64,000 nt of DNA from Listeria booriae (GCF_000766865.1 NZ_JNFA01000011.1:434001-498000); one strand, 5' to 3'. Positions 30,445 to 39,692 are shown, numbered from the stretch's first letter. Notes: generated from the sequence alone by a model not told the origin. Numbers and translations are program-made.

Positions 30445-31110
30445 ATGAGTAAGAAATTATTTGCTGAATTTATCGGAACTTTCGTTTTGGTCTTATTCGG
30501 TACAGGGACTGCTGTATTAGGCGGCGGAATCGAAGGGATTGGAACGCTAGGTATTGCGATGGCATTTGGTTTGTCAATCGTTGCGATGGCGTATAGCATT
30601 GGAACTATTTCTGGATGCCATATCAACCCAGCTGTTTCTGTTGCAATGTTCTTGAACAAACGTATTTCAGGAAGCGAACTAGTAGGTTACATCGTAGCTC
30701 AAGTAGTAGGCGCAATTGTTGGTACTGCTACATTGTTATCATTCCTAAACCTATCAGACATGTCAACAAAAAATCTAGGTCAAAACGGATTCGGAAATAT
30801 CGGTGCTGGCGGCGCATTTCTTGTAGAAGCAATTTTAACTTTCGTATTTGTTTTAGTTATTATCGTCGTAACTGGTAAAAAAGGAAATCCTGCTTTTGCT
30901 GGTCTAGTAATCGGTTTGACATTAGTTCTAATTCACTTGCTAGGTATTCCGTTGACAGGAACTTCTGTTAACCCAGCTCGTAGTATCGGTCCAGCTCTAT
31001 TTGCTGGCGGTGAAGCTTTATCTCAACTGTGGGTGTTCATTGTAGCGCCAATCGTTGGTGGTATCGTGGCTGCGATTGTTGGTAAATTTGCTTTAGATAG
31101 TGAAAAATAA
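30445..31110 (+). CDS. MIP-family water channel (AqpZ-like)
   Basis: 221 residues, six transmembrane segments and the two half-helices with Asn-Pro-Ala: SGCHINPAVS near residue 56 and TSVNPARSIGPALF near 175. The second loop (TSVNPARS rather than MNPARD) is of the water-selective AqpZ type rather than the glycerol facilitator type. It probably lets water and perhaps small neutral solutes cross the membrane. The Shine-Dalgarno is AAGGAGG. It is a monocistronic unit between hen1-pnkp and the marR gene. Confidence 0.92.
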   Translation: MSKKLFAEFIGTFVLVLFGTGTAVLGGGIEGIGTLGIAMAFGLSIVAMAYSIGTISGCHINPAVSVAMFLNKRISGSELVGYIVAQVVGAIVGTATLLSFLNLSDMSTKNLGQNGFGNIGAGGAFLVEAILTFVFVLVIIVVTGKKGNPAFAGLVIGLTLVLIHLLGIPLTGTSVNPARSIGPALFAGGEALSQLWVFIVAPIVGGIVAAIVGKFALDSEK

Positions 31111-31119
31111 GATTCATTT

Positions 31120-31160
31120 TAAGATGTGATAGCGGTATTTGCTGTTATCATATCTTTTTT
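31120..31160 (+). terminator. Terminator after the aquaporin gene
   Basis: AAGATGTGATA pairs with TATCATATCTT (one G-U) and is followed by TTTTTT. Confidence 0.75.
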
Positions 31161-31170
31161 TATGATATAG

Positions 31171-31182
31171 TTGTCATGACAA
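31171..31182. promoter_or_regulatory. Candidate MarR operator
   Basis: TTGTCATGACAA, a perfect 12-bp palindrome just after a TATGAT-like -10 and 22 bases before the marR start. It has the form of many MarR-family operators. Confidence 0.5.
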
Positions 31183-31203
31183 TTAATTTTGGAGGTGGCT
31201 GTG

Positions 31204-31626
31204 ATGCGTGAATTTTATGATGAAATGACGTTTCGGACGAATGTAGTTGCTAAGAAGGCCAGTCTTGCGCTGCAACACGGCTTGGAGCGATTTGAGGTGA
31301 CGCCTGAGCAATGGTCGGTGTTGAATGTGATTGATCAAAAAGCGCCAATTTCACAACGGCATGTCGCGGAATTTGCTGAGAAGGACGCGCCGACTGTGAA
31401 CCGAATTATCGATGTTCTTCTTCGCAAAAACTTGATTGATAAAGCGGTGGATGCGAAAGATCGGCGGATCACATTGTTGTCTTTGTCTGTGGAAGGCAAG
31501 CAGAAAGTGCAGCTGATTCGGAATGTTGTAGAAGAAACGTGTGGGAATTTTTATAAAGGGCTGACAAAACAGGAGTTAGCAGTGTTTGTACATATTTTAG
31601 CGCGGATTGAAAATAATTTAGAGTGA
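31204..31626 (+). CDS. MarR-family transcriptional regulator
   Basis: About 140 residues from ATG at 31204, with GGAGG eight bases upstream. The winged helix-turn-helix is seen in VTPEQWSVLNVIDQKAPISQRHVAEFAEKDAPTVNR (given in two parts: residues about 33-50 and 51-70) and the wing DAKDRRITLLSL. It overlaps the following MFS gene by four bases, so it likely represses itself and that transporter in response to a small molecule. Confidence 0.9.
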   Translation: MREFYDEMTFRTNVVAKKASLALQHGLERFEVTPEQWSVLNVIDQKAPISQRHVAEFAEKDAPTVNRIIDVLLRKNLIDKAVDAKDRRITLLSLSVEGKQKVQLIRNVVEETCGNFYKGLTKQELAVFVHILARIENNLE

Positions 31627-32786
31627 GAAGGGATTTTTTGAAGGCGAAGTTATGGACGAAGGATTATGTTATATTATTGATTGCAAGTTTGTTTTTATAT
31701 ATTGGATTTCAGATTTTTATGCCAACATTACCTGCGCAAATTATTAAATTGGGTGGAACGGAGACGCAGGCTAGTCTTGCTGTAGGCTTGTTCTCACTGG
31801 TTGCGTTGTTTATGCGCGTCATTGCGGGTGGGCTAAATGATCGTTTTGGTGCAAAAATTATGATTTTGGTAGGCTTTTTTGTATTGATTGCGGTTACGGT
31901 GAATTTTTATTGGTCTACGGTGGTTTCGGCGCTGTTAGTGTTGCGGCTTTTTCATGGTGTTGGTTGGGGGATTACGACGACTTCGATTGCCACAGGGGTT
32001 TCGACGTTGGTGCCGCCAAATCGGACGGGTGAAGGGATTGGTTTTTATGGTTTGACGACAGCGCTTGGTATGTCGCTTGCGCCGATTATCGCGATTATTT
32101 TAATGAACCAGTTTTCGTTTAATTTCTTGATTGGTTTTTCGATTGTTTTGATGGTGCTGGTATTTCTATTAGTGACGAGATTGAAGATGCCAAAAGAGGC
32201 GCGGGTTGTGAAGCATAAGATGCAGCTTTTTGATAAGGGAGCGTTATTGCCTGCTTTACTTTGTATGTTGATGGCTTTTCCTTTAGGCGGAATTCAGACG
32301 TTTATGATGATTTATGGCTTGGAATTACATGTGAAAATGGTTTGGATTTTCTTTGTCGGGCAAGCGATTATGGTATTGGTAAGTCGTGTTTTCGCGGGGC
32401 GTCTTTATGATTTGAAAGGGCATCGCGTGGTGATTATCCCCGGAATTTTACTGATGGGAATCGGTTTGTGGTGGTTGTCGATGGCGATGGGCGCATGGAG
32501 TCTTTTTGGATCTTCCTTGTTCTTTGGACTTGGGTATGGGATGGTTCAGCCGTCCTTGCAAGCTTTAGCTGTGGATCGTGCGGCACCAGATAAAAAGGGA
32601 ATCGCAAATGGGACGTTTTTATCGGGGATGGATGTTGGCATGGCGCTGGGGAGCTTTGGTTTGAGTTTTATCGCGGCGCATTATAACTATGCTTTGATGT
32701 ATCGCTGGTCGATTGTGACGTTGGTGATTTTCTTGGTGATTTATTTACTTGTTTTTAGAGGGAAGAGATTATTACCCGGGAAATAA
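31623..32786 (+). CDS. MFS transporter, MarR-linked
   Basis: 387 residues with 12 hydrophobic segments. The loop 2-3 signature reads AGGLNDRFGAKIM, and loop 8-9 has AGRLYDLKGHRVV. It belongs to the drug or metabolite efflux type of major facilitators, and linkage to a MarR regulator favours efflux of a toxic compound (inference). The GTG at 31623 overlaps the marR stop; a TTG at 31638 behind AGAAGGGA is an alternative. The final codons form a near-perfect Noc-type site. Confidence 0.87.
   Translation: MRRDFLKAKLWTKDYVILLIASLFLYIGFQIFMPTLPAQIIKLGGTETQASLAVGLFSLVALFMRVIAGGLNDRFGAKIMILVGFFVLIAVTVNFYWSTVVSALLVLRLFHGVGWGITTTSIATGVSTLVPPNRTGEGIGFYGLTTALGMSLAPIIAIILMNQFSFNFLIGFSIVLMVLVFLLVTRLKMPKEARVVKHKMQLFDKGALLPALLCMLMAFPLGGIQTFMMIYGLELHVKMVWIFFVGQAIMVLVSRVFAGRLYDLKGHRVVIIPGILLMGIGLWWLSMAMGAWSLFGSSLFFGLGYGMVQPSLQALAVDRAAPDKKGIANGTFLSGMDVGMALGSFGLSFIAAHYNYALMYRWSIVTLVIFLVIYLLVFRGKRLLPGK
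32771..32784. other. Near-perfect Noc-binding-type palindrome
   Basis: ATTACCCGGGAAAT, one mismatch to the 14-bp site, overlapping the last codons of the MFS gene. Confidence 0.55.
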
Positions 32787-32806
32787 TTGGAGAAGGTTGT
32801 AGAAGT

Positions 32807-32893
32807 ATGAGTAGAGAATGGAAAATTGTTTTATCTGTTTTAGCTGTGCTTATTATACTACCGATTATTATTATGATTGCCTCTGCGTTTTAA
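32807..32893 (+). CDS. Small hydrophobic protein, 28 residues
   Basis: ATG with GGAGAAGG upstream (about 11 bases) opens MSREWKIVLSVLAVLIILP and ends IASAF. It is one predicted transmembrane helix, 20 bases after the MFS stop and before the shared terminator, so it is the third gene of the marR unit. Function unknown; it could be a small partner of the transporter. Confidence 0.55.
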   Translation: MSREWKIVLSVLAVLIILPIIIMIASAF

Positions 32894-32901
32894 TAACTAG
32901 A

Positions 32902-32939
32902 CAAGATTTCTAGATTGGATAGGAAATCTTGTTTTTTTT
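32902..32939 (+). terminator. Terminator after the marR-MFS unit
   Basis: CAAGATTTC pairs perfectly with GAAATCTTG and is followed by eight T. Confidence 0.85.
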
Positions 32940-33028
32940 CGTTAAGGCGTAAAAAGCGTAAGTAAAGCCGAATGGTGACGCTTTCTTCAAGTTTTTCAAT
33001 AAAAACCGCAACAATGAGTGCAATTAGT

Positions 33029-33057
33029 CTGAAAATATTCGTATTTTCTGATATAAT
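33029..33057 (+). promoter_or_regulatory. Extended -10 promoter of serC, with a 190-base leader
   Basis: CTGAAA, 17 bases, then TGATATAAT, an extended -10. The leader 33065-33252 begins with AAGTGTT, which can pair with AACACTT at 33153-33159 to enclose a ~100-nt folded unit. No T-box sequence or terminator was seen in it. Confidence 0.55.
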
Positions 33058-33252
33058 GTATCCAAGTGTTAAGAATACGTATTTATTCTGTGGTTTGATT
33101 CAGCTGGAAGTGGGAATGAGATACGTATAACAATCGTAGAATAGGCTTTTCGCAACACTTATTTAGGCTCGTTACAGTAAGTTGTATTAAAACCAGATGG
33201 TGTAGATGTAGTTGAAGGTTGGAAATACGATGGGGAACAGGAGAGATGTTGT

Positions 33253-34341
33253 GTGGATAGGGCGTATAATTTTTCAGCAGGACCTGCGATTTTGCCAGTG
33301 CCAGTTTTAGAAAAGGTGCAAAAGGAGCTATTATCGTACAAGGGTTCAGGAATGTCAGTAATGGAATTAAGTCATCGGTCAGATTTATTTGAGGAGATCT
33401 TAGGGGAAGCAGAGTCATTATTGCGTGAATTAATGAACATTCCCGAAAATTACAAAATTTTATTTTTACAAGGTGGAGCAAGTCTTCAGTTCACGATGGT
33501 TCCAATGAATTTGATGGGCGGGAAGAAAGCTTATTTTGTGAATACTGGTTCGTGGTCTGAAAAAGCGATGGAGGAAGCGGCTAAAATTGGTGATATTGAG
33601 GTTCTGGCCTCGTCGAAGGATAAGAATTTCAGTTATATTCCAGAAATACCGCGTGTGCCATCGGATGCGGCTTATTTGCATATTACGACGAATAATACCA
33701 TTGAGGGTACGGCAATTTTTACTCCTCCTGAAACCGGTGATGTGCCGCTTGTTGCGGATATGTCTTCCAATATTTTGTCGAGTGTGTACGATGTAAGTAA
33801 ATTCGGTTTGATTTATGCTGGAGCTCAGAAAAACATTGGGCCAGCTGGTCTTACGATCGTTATTGTTCGAGAGGATTTGATTGGAAACGTCGCTGGATTA
33901 CCGTCTATGCTTGATTATGCTGTGCAAGCGAAGAATGGTTCGATGTATAATACGCCGGCTACTTTTGCGATTTATGTGTCGAAATTGGTGTTTGAGTGGA
34001 TTAAAGAGCAAGGCGGGGTTGCGGGAATTGAAGCGCTGAATAGGAAGAAAGCGGGTCTTTTATATGATTATTTGGACGCGTCTTCGATGTTCTCGTCTCC
34101 TGTTAAAAAGGCGGATCGCTCGCTTACGAATGTACCGTTTGTCACGGGTTCGCCTGATTTAGATAAATTATTTATTCAAGAAGCGGAGCAACTTCATTTT
34201 GAAAATTTGAAGGGGCATCGTTTGGTCGGTGGAATGCGGGCAAGTATTTACAATGCGTTTCCATATGAGGGTGTACAAGCGCTCACTGCTTTGATGGATC
34301 AATTTGTAGCGACTCATAAAGGGGGAGAAATACATGTTTAA
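33253..34341 (+). CDS. serC: Phosphoserine aminotransferase
   Basis: 362 residues from GTG at 33253 ([15 protein letters not shown]) with GGAGAG seven bases upstream. The PLP lysine lies in [12 protein letters not shown] near residue 195, and the N-terminal NFSAGPA and C-terminal [10 protein letters not shown] are class signatures. It converts 3-phosphohydroxypyruvate and glutamate to phosphoserine. It overlaps serA by eight bases, so the two steps of serine synthesis are coupled. No serB is in the window. Confidence 0.96.
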   Translation: MDRAYNFSAGPAILPVPVLEKVQKELLSYKGSGMSVMELSHRSDLFEEILGEAESLLRELMNIPENYKILFLQGGASLQFTMVPMNLMGGKKAYFVNTGSWSEKAMEEAAKIGDIEVLASSKDKNFSYIPEIPRVPSDAAYLHITTNNTIEGTAIFTPPETGDVPLVADMSSNILSSVYDVSKFGLIYAGAQKNIGPAGLTIVIVREDLIGNVAGLPSMLDYAVQAKNGSMYNTPATFAIYVSKLVFEWIKEQGGVAGIEALNRKKAGLLYDYLDASSMFSSPVKKADRSLTNVPFVTGSPDLDKLFIQEAEQLHFENLKGHRLVGGMRASIYNAFPYEGVQALTALMDQFVATHKGGEIHV

Positions 34342-35521
34342 TATTCAGACTTTCAATGCGATTGCGAAAGAAGGATTACGTAAGTTCGATGTGGAAAAAT
34401 ATTTAATTGACGGGAATCAGGCTCCAGATGGTATTTTGTTGCGTAGTTATGATTTGCATGATTTTGATTTTCCGGACAGTGTCAAAGCTGTTGCTAGGGC
34501 TGGTGCGGGAGTGAATAACATTCCTGTTGGGGCTTGTTCGGATCGCGGAATCGTGGTTTTTAACACGCCTGGAGCGAATGCAAACGCGGTGAAAGAACTG
34601 GTATTAGCAAGTTTATTTATGGGCGCGCGGCCGATTCTGGAAGGTTCGGAATGGGTGAAGACGCTTGATGGTGATAATTTAGAAAAGAAAGTGGAAGCTG
34701 GGAAGAAGCAGTTCGCTGGTACAGAAATTGCTGGAAAACGGCTCGGTATCATTGGTTTAGGCGCGATTGGTGCGCTTGTTGCGAATGATGCGCTAGCGCT
34801 GGGCATGGATGTTGTCGGTTATGATCCGTATGTTTCGGTGGACACGGCGTGGCGGATTGCCAAGGAAGTGGAACGGGCGATGACGATTGAGGAAGTTTTG
34901 GCGACGTGTGATTATTTGACGGTGCATGTGCCGTTAACGGATGGCACGGCTGGGATGTTCAATCGGGAAACGTTGCAGTTGCTGAAACCAAATGCGGTTT
35001 TATTGAACTTCTCGCGTGGGGAATTGGTGAATGAGGATGCGATGGTTGAGGCGCTTAACGCGGGTCAATTGCGCAGATACATCACGGATTTTGCGTCGGA
35101 ATCGTTCGTGAAACACCCGAATGTGGAAGTTTTGCCGCATTTAGGGGCTTCGACGGAAGAGGCTGAAACGAACTGTGCCAAGATGGCCGCGAAGGAATTG
35201 GCGTACTTCTTGGAGACTGGTAGTATTAAGAACTCGGTGAATTTTCCGAATGTGGATATGCCTTATAATGGGCATCCGCGTCTTGGTGTTTTCCATCATA
35301 ATGTGCCGAACATGGTCGGTCAGGTGACGACGGAGCTCGCGAATGGTTCGATTAATATTTTGGACATGACGAACCGTAGTAAGGGCGACTATGCGTATAC
35401 GCTGATTGATATGGAAAAAGGTACGCAAGCCAATTTATCGGCTGTTGAGGAGCGTCTGAGTGCGATTCCGGGCGTGATTCGGGTTCGTGTGATTGAACCT
35501 GCTGGTGTGACGGCGTATTAA
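34334..35521 (+). CDS. serA: D-3-phosphoglycerate dehydrogenase
   Basis: 395 residues, the shorter form. The NAD-binding [16 protein letters not shown] is near residue 140, and the catalytic region has [28 protein letters not shown] and [12 protein letters not shown] with the catalytic histidine. A C-terminal ACT domain follows (about residues 320-395), probably for serine feedback. It oxidises 3-phosphoglycerate in the first step of serine synthesis. Confidence 0.95.
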   Translation: MFNIQTFNAIAKEGLRKFDVEKYLIDGNQAPDGILLRSYDLHDFDFPDSVKAVARAGAGVNNIPVGACSDRGIVVFNTPGANANAVKELVLASLFMGARPILEGSEWVKTLDGDNLEKKVEAGKKQFAGTEIAGKRLGIIGLGAIGALVANDALALGMDVVGYDPYVSVDTAWRIAKEVERAMTIEEVLATCDYLTVHVPLTDGTAGMFNRETLQLLKPNAVLLNFSRGELVNEDAMVEALNAGQLRRYITDFASESFVKHPNVEVLPHLGASTEEAETNCAKMAAKELAYFLETGSIKNSVNFPNVDMPYNGHPRLGVFHHNVPNMVGQVTTELANGSINILDMTNRSKGDYAYTLIDMEKGTQANLSAVEERLSAIPGVIRVRVIEPAGVTAY

Positions 35522-35589
35522 AAGAGAAATGAATAGCTGCGATGGATTGTTCTGTCGTGGCTATTTTTATAAAACAAGGAGGGGTTTTT

Positions 35590-36831
35590 GTGGTTAAGAT
35601 TAGAGGGTTTAAAGCGATTCGGCCAAGTGTGGATGTGGCGAAAGATGTGGCATCATTGCCGTATGATGTGTTGAATACGGAGGAAGCACGGGTGCTTGGT
35701 GACGCGAATCCGTTGTCGTTTTTACATATTGATAAGGCGGAAATTGATTTGGCAAAAGATGTGTCGCCATACGATATTTCGGTTTATCAGAAGGCTGCGT
35801 CGAATTTGGCGGAATTTCAGGACAAGGGATGGCTTGCCAAGGATGATAAGCCGGAATTGTACTTGTATCAGCTAGTGATGAATGGGCGGCCTCAGACGGG
35901 GCTGGTGACGTGTACGGCGATTGATGATTATGTGAGTGGCGCGATTAAGAAGCACGAGTTGACGCGTGAGGAGAAGGAGCTGGATCGGATTCGCCATGTG
36001 GATGTGACGGATGCGAATACGAGTCCGATTTTCTTGACGTATCGGTCGGACGCGACGGTGAATAAGGTTGTGGATGCTTGGATTAGTAAGCATGACCCGG
36101 TGTATGATTTTAAGAGTTTTCATGATGTGACGCATCGGATTTGGACGGTGGATGATGCGGATGTGGTAAATACGCTTACGGAGGCGTTTGAGACGATTCC
36201 TGCGCTTTATATTGCGGATGGGCATCATCGGACGGAATCTGCGGTGAAGGTCGGTTTGAGACGCCGTGCGGAGCATCCAGAGGCAAGCGCGGACGCGGAA
36301 TTCAATTTTTTCCTATCCGTATTGTTCCCGCAAGATCAGTTGGAGATTCTCGATTATAACCGCGTGGTCGACGTGCCGATTGCTGCTGATTTCTTAGACC
36401 AAATTGCTACAAAATTTGATGTTGAAAAGGTTGGCAAAGAGGCTTATAAACCGGCGACGCCAAACACGTTTGGAATGTATTTGGATGGCTCGTGGTATGG
36501 CTTGAAAGTGAAACCAGAATTTGCTGGTGACGGTGTCATTGCAAGTCTAGATGTTTCCATTTTGGCAGACCAAGTATTGACGCCATTATTCGGAATCGAG
36601 GATATCCGTCGCGATGACCGTATTAATTTTGTCGGTGGAATTCGCGGTCTTGGCGAGCTGGAACAGTTAGTGGATGCCGGCAAATATACGATTGCGTTCT
36701 CGATGTACCCGCCAACGATGGATAATTTGCTTGATGTGGCAGATGCGGGCGAGATCATGCCGCCGAAATCGACGTGGTTTGAGCCGAAGCTACTGAGCGG
36801 ATTGTTCGTGCATGACTTAGAAAGTAATTAA
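35590..36831 (+). CDS. DUF1015 family protein
   Basis: About 413 residues from GTG at 35590, which has AGGAGGGG upstream; a longer frame from 35542 has no such site. It starts KIRGFKAIRPSVDVAKDVASLPYDV, given here as the DUF1015 opening, and holds IADGHHRTESA near residue 210, the most conserved segment of the family. Biochemical function is not settled. It is very often next to serA and serC in Firmicutes, which suggests a link to serine or phosphoserine metabolism. Confidence 0.9.
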   Translation: MVKIRGFKAIRPSVDVAKDVASLPYDVLNTEEARVLGDANPLSFLHIDKAEIDLAKDVSPYDISVYQKAASNLAEFQDKGWLAKDDKPELYLYQLVMNGRPQTGLVTCTAIDDYVSGAIKKHELTREEKELDRIRHVDVTDANTSPIFLTYRSDATVNKVVDAWISKHDPVYDFKSFHDVTHRIWTVDDADVVNTLTEAFETIPALYIADGHHRTESAVKVGLRRRAEHPEASADAEFNFFLSVLFPQDQLEILDYNRVVDVPIAADFLDQIATKFDVEKVGKEAYKPATPNTFGMYLDGSWYGLKVKPEFAGDGVIASLDVSILADQVLTPLFGIEDIRRDDRINFVGGIRGLGELEQLVDAGKYTIAFSMYPPTMDNLLDVADAGEIMPPKSTWFEPKLLSGLFVHDLESN

Positions 36832-36835
36832 TTTG

Positions 36836-36878
36836 CGAAAGCTTGTCTGGTGTTTGAAGCGCCAAACAAGCTTTTTTT
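36836..36878 (+). terminator. Terminator after the ser operon
   Basis: AAAGCTTGT and ACAAGCTTT form the stem, followed by TTTTTT. It also serves the convergent minus-strand gene. Confidence 0.75.
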
Positions 36879-37701
36879 ATAGCAACAAAACATAATTAAA
36901 AACAATCCCAATCAAAACACCAAAAATCATACTAAGAAAATTACCAATCAAATAGTATTCCGCGAATGCGCGATTGTTCTCCAAATCTTTAAAGCGTGCC
37001 AGTGTCTTCAAAGCGACAATAATCGGAATAGCCGAATAGATTTGCAGTGCCATGAAAATGAGTAGTAACAGTCGCTCCAAGCCACCAATATAGCGCCCAG
37101 CTTTCAATTCTTTGTTTGTCACGGCCGCGGCCTCTTGATTTTTTGTCAGAAGAATTTTTCCGTCCACTTTCGTGATAGAAACGATTCGCTTTTCATTATT
37201 AAACCCTGGCATCAGCACTTCAAGGATGTATGGAATTAAATAGCCAACAAAGTAAACGATTACAATTAGGAGACAACCGAGTGCGCAGAGTTTAGCATAT
37301 AGGCTCAGACCGTCCAGTGAAATCGGAGCAAGCGCGCGAACGGCAAGAAAAATAATGAGAACGTGCAGCAATTGATCGCTAACATAGGTGCACAGACGAA
37401 CAAGGCTAGAGTCTCCCAAAACACGTTCCACTGGCGCTTTCGCTAGATCGATTACGAGATGTAACAACGAAATACCAACAATCATCCCCATCAAAAGCCA
37501 AATATCGGTATTCCCTCCAACAAACCAATAACCAAGCACCGCCAAAAAGTACAAACAAAAATGAATAAAAACATGGAGACCCAAAATCCGCAATTTGCGC
37601 GATGAAAAGGCCTCTTTCTTCACATTTGCCATCGTGTCTGTCTGCAACACGAAATCTCCTAAAAAATGACCCAGAAGTAAAGGGAAAAGTAAGTTAGTCA
37701 T
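36877..37701 (-). CDS. DUF3307 membrane protein
   Basis: 274 residues with six or seven hydrophobic segments. The family pattern is clear: LLLGHFLGDFVLQTD at the N-terminus, HVFIHFCLYF near residue 43, GISLLHLVIDLAK near 85 and YVSDQLLHVLII near 115, with conserved His and Asp that may bind metal. It overlaps the upstream satD-like gene by eight bases, a pairing found in many Firmicutes. The role is unknown. Confidence 0.87.
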   Translation of the reverse strand: MTNLLFPLLLGHFLGDFVLQTDTMANVKKEAFSSRKLRILGLHVFIHFCLYFLAVLGYWFVGGNTDIWLLMGMIVGISLLHLVIDLAKAPVERVLGDSSLVRLCTYVSDQLLHVLIIFLAVRALAPISLDGLSLYAKLCALGCLLIVIVYFVGYLIPYILEVLMPGFNNEKRIVSITKVDGKILLTKNQEAAAVTNKELKAGRYIGGLERLLLLIFMALQIYSAIPIIVALKTLARFKDLENNRAFAEYYLIGNFLSMIFGVLIGIVFNYVLLL

Positions 37702-38494
37702 TAGGCGCTCCCTTCATAATTTTTTGTAAATCCACCAAAAAATGAATAATATCTTGGCGAACTTTTGTATATAAATAATAATCCGAATTAGCCATTAAAA
37801 CACTGATACGAGAAGAAATATCCGCCTTACTCAGCGTGTTATAGCCCATTTCCATCCCGATTTCAATATTACTATATTCAGGATGCTCGTCTTTTACACG
37901 AAAAAGTTGCTGCTGTTTATCACTTCGAATAAGCTGCTCAAATGCCAAGAAAAATAAGGCGGTAATAACGTTTCCAAACGATTGCGAATCGGCAAGGCAG
38001 TAAAATTTAAACGGCTGCTTGGCGAAAAAGTAATTTTCGTTATTAGAAACGGCGCTTTTCTTCTGATTGGTTTGCGATTTTGTAATTGTTTTTGCGATAT
38101 TGGAGGCTTCAATCGCGTTGATAATACTCGTTCCGTTGACGATGTTGATATTGTCTGATTGCGTGTCAATATAGCCAATTCCAGCGCCAAAATAGAAATT
38201 TAGCGTTTCATTTTGTACAGCTGGTAGATGTTTGAATGAGGTCTTGAAATCTTCGGAATAATAATGCGTGAGGCAGTTACTGTAGATGTGTAGTAAAGCC
38301 GTGAAATCCCGCACACCGCCAACAATCGCGTCGCCATCTTTAATAGAAAACGGTGTTATCAGAATGTCTTTGTACGCCGTATTAAGCATGTCCGCGAAAT
38401 CGTTCAAAATCGCCGTTCCTTCGCTCATTGCCTGGAAAATAGTGCGGCTATTACTAATATCTATATATACAAACAAGGCAGCTTCTTTTTGCAT
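37694..38494 (-). CDS. SatD family protein
   Basis: 266 residues. The N-terminal part has FVYIDISNSR and FSIKDGDAIVGG, and the middle has FYFGAGIGYID and GTSIINAIEASNIAK, the layout of SatD-type proteins (which resembles a nucleotide cyclase-like fold). A C-terminal helical part (SNIEIGMEMGYNTLSKADISSR) looks like a helix-turn-helix. It is the first gene of a pair with DUF3307. Two near-identical 21-bp elements with 30-bp spacing lie just upstream and probably are its operator. Confidence 0.8.
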   Translation of the reverse strand: MQKEAALFVYIDISNSRTIFQAMSEGTAILNDFADMLNTAYKDILITPFSIKDGDAIVGGVRDFTALLHIYSNCLTHYYSEDFKTSFKHLPAVQNETLNFYFGAGIGYIDTQSDNINIVNGTSIINAIEASNIAKTITKSQTNQKKSAVSNNENYFFAKQPFKFYCLADSQSFGNVITALFFLAFEQLIRSDKQQQLFRVKDEHPEYSNIEIGMEMGYNTLSKADISSRISVLMANSDYYLYTKVRQDIIHFLVDLQKIMKGAPND

Positions 38495-38523
38495 GTCCTA
38501 ATTTTCACTCCCTTCTCCAAATA

Positions 38524-38574
38524 ATATAACGATAACTATATATTAGCATGTTTATATAACGATTGCTATATATT
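38524..38574. promoter_or_regulatory. Two direct 21-bp operator-like repeats upstream of satD
   Basis: ATATAACGATAACTATATAT (38524) and ATATAACGATTGCTATATAT (38554) match at 19 of 21 positions and are 30 bp apart, about three helical turns. They lie 30-80 bases before the satD-like start. Confidence 0.65.
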
Positions 38575-38592
38575 TTGGTGGAACTTAAAAAC

Positions 38593-38940
38593 TAGCGCCG
38601 TCGCATTGTTGAGGCTGTTCGAAGAAACTGAGTTACAGCCTCAATATGCCTACGAGTTTGCGAGTAGGCGTTCCATCAGGATTTGGACGGTGAATTCCAA
38701 GCGGTTCTGCTACACTAACGTTCCGCTTAACTTCTCGCATGGTCGGGGATACGACTCCCTCCCTGCTTTCAGTCATCACATACACAAGTATGCTCCGCTT
38801 TGTTGGGACTGTTCGAAGTATTGAGTTACAGTCCCAATATAAGCGTGAACAACGTGAACGGTTATTCCTTTCCAAACTCCCTGAATACAAACGCTTTCGC
38901 TCGATTTGTGTAAAGCAAAATTTTTCATCTTACCCAAAGT
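38593..38940 (-). repeat. Dispersed modular repeat, copy R1
   Basis: About 350 bp of intergenic sequence. Read on the minus strand it carries module A (ACACAAATCGAGCGAAAGCG), module D (CACGCTTATATTGGGACTGT, with a hairpin closing at CAGTCCCAACAAAG), module B (about 110 bp containing TACTTGTGTATGTGATGACT) and module C (TATTGAGGCTGTAACTCAG). Open frames through it are not believed to be genes. The rest of the 580-bp gap 38495-39083 holds the satD operator and the LPMO terminator. Confidence 0.8.
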
Positions 38941-39029
38941 AAATGGCTCGGCGGTTTTGCTTTATCTTGAGTTTTGTCCCAACCTGATCCTTTTCTTCCA
39001 GCGATAGTACATTCAGAAAAATCTATGCA

Positions 39030-39077
39030 AAAAACCCTCTAAGCATTGGCGATGAAACCAAGTGCTTAGAGGGTTTT
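39030..39077 (-). terminator. Terminator after the LPMO gene
   Basis: AAACCCTCTAAGCA pairs with TGCTTAGAGGGTTT, followed on the minus strand by TTTTTTG. Confidence 0.85.
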
Positions 39078-39083
39078 CTATGC

Positions 39084-39692
39084 TTATTTCAATGTCATTG
39101 TTCCATTATTAATCACATTCGCGTCAATCACTTGATAAAACGCATTGCCAGTATCCGCGATTTCCCAAACACCGAGGATCACATAATAACCGTTGCGATC
39201 TGTAGGAACTGGAACTTGATGTGTCACCGTTGTAGAAGCGGGAACTTCATTGTGCGCATCAATCGTTGTTAGCAACTGTAAATCATTACGAACTAGCGGA
39301 GCATTAGGATTCCAGCCGACTTTCGTAATGTAATATTTATATTCTTTCGTTCTGTGAAGCGCTGTTAATGTCCAAGTAAATGTATTTTGTCCTCCTAACA
39401 CATCGACTTTATGCCAACGATCCGGTGTTTGTACGTCCATGTCTGGAAATTTTCCGCCGCCTGCAATCGTTCCGTCAGCTGGTCCGCCAAGTGGGAAATT
39501 GCCTGTAGCTTCAATACTTTGCGGTTCCCATTGAATAGGTCCTGCATTTTGATTAACTCCTAGTTTCGCCAAATACGCACGACTTTCCGGTTTGGAAATA
39601 TACCCATGCGCAGATGCTCCCGGTGCGAAACTTGCAAATAATAATGCAAACGCTGCCAAAAACAATCCCGATTTACCCAAAATTTTTCTCAT
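39084..39692 (-). CDS. Lytic polysaccharide monooxygenase, AA10 (chitin-active type)
   Basis: About 202 residues from ATG at 39692. The signal peptide ends FASFAPGASA and is followed by HGYISKPESRAY, so cleavage exposes the N-terminal histidine of the copper histidine brace. The second histidine is in WTLTALHRTKEYKYYITK near residue 110 of the mature part. The protein is a single catalytic domain, with no fibronectin or carbohydrate-binding module. It oxidatively cleaves chitin or cellulose outside the cell. It stands alone with its own terminator. Confidence 0.93.
   Translation of the reverse strand: MRKILGKSGLFLAAFALLFASFAPGASAHGYISKPESRAYLAKLGVNQNAGPIQWEPQSIEATGNFPLGGPADGTIAGGGKFPDMDVQTPDRWHKVDVLGGQNTFTWTLTALHRTKEYKYYITKVGWNPNAPLVRNDLQLLTTIDAHNEVPASTTVTHQVPVPTDRNGYYVILGVWEIADTGNAFYQVIDANVINNGTMTLK

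Noticed and set aside
30445-31110. Glycerol facilitator glpF
   Set aside because: The second NPA loop is TSVNPARS, of AqpZ type, not the MNPARD of glycerol facilitators, and no glpK or glpD is linked.
32940-33252. T-box riboswitch for the serine operon
   Set aside because: No TGGNACCGCG-type antiterminator, no AGTA/GAA elements and no terminator were found in the leader.
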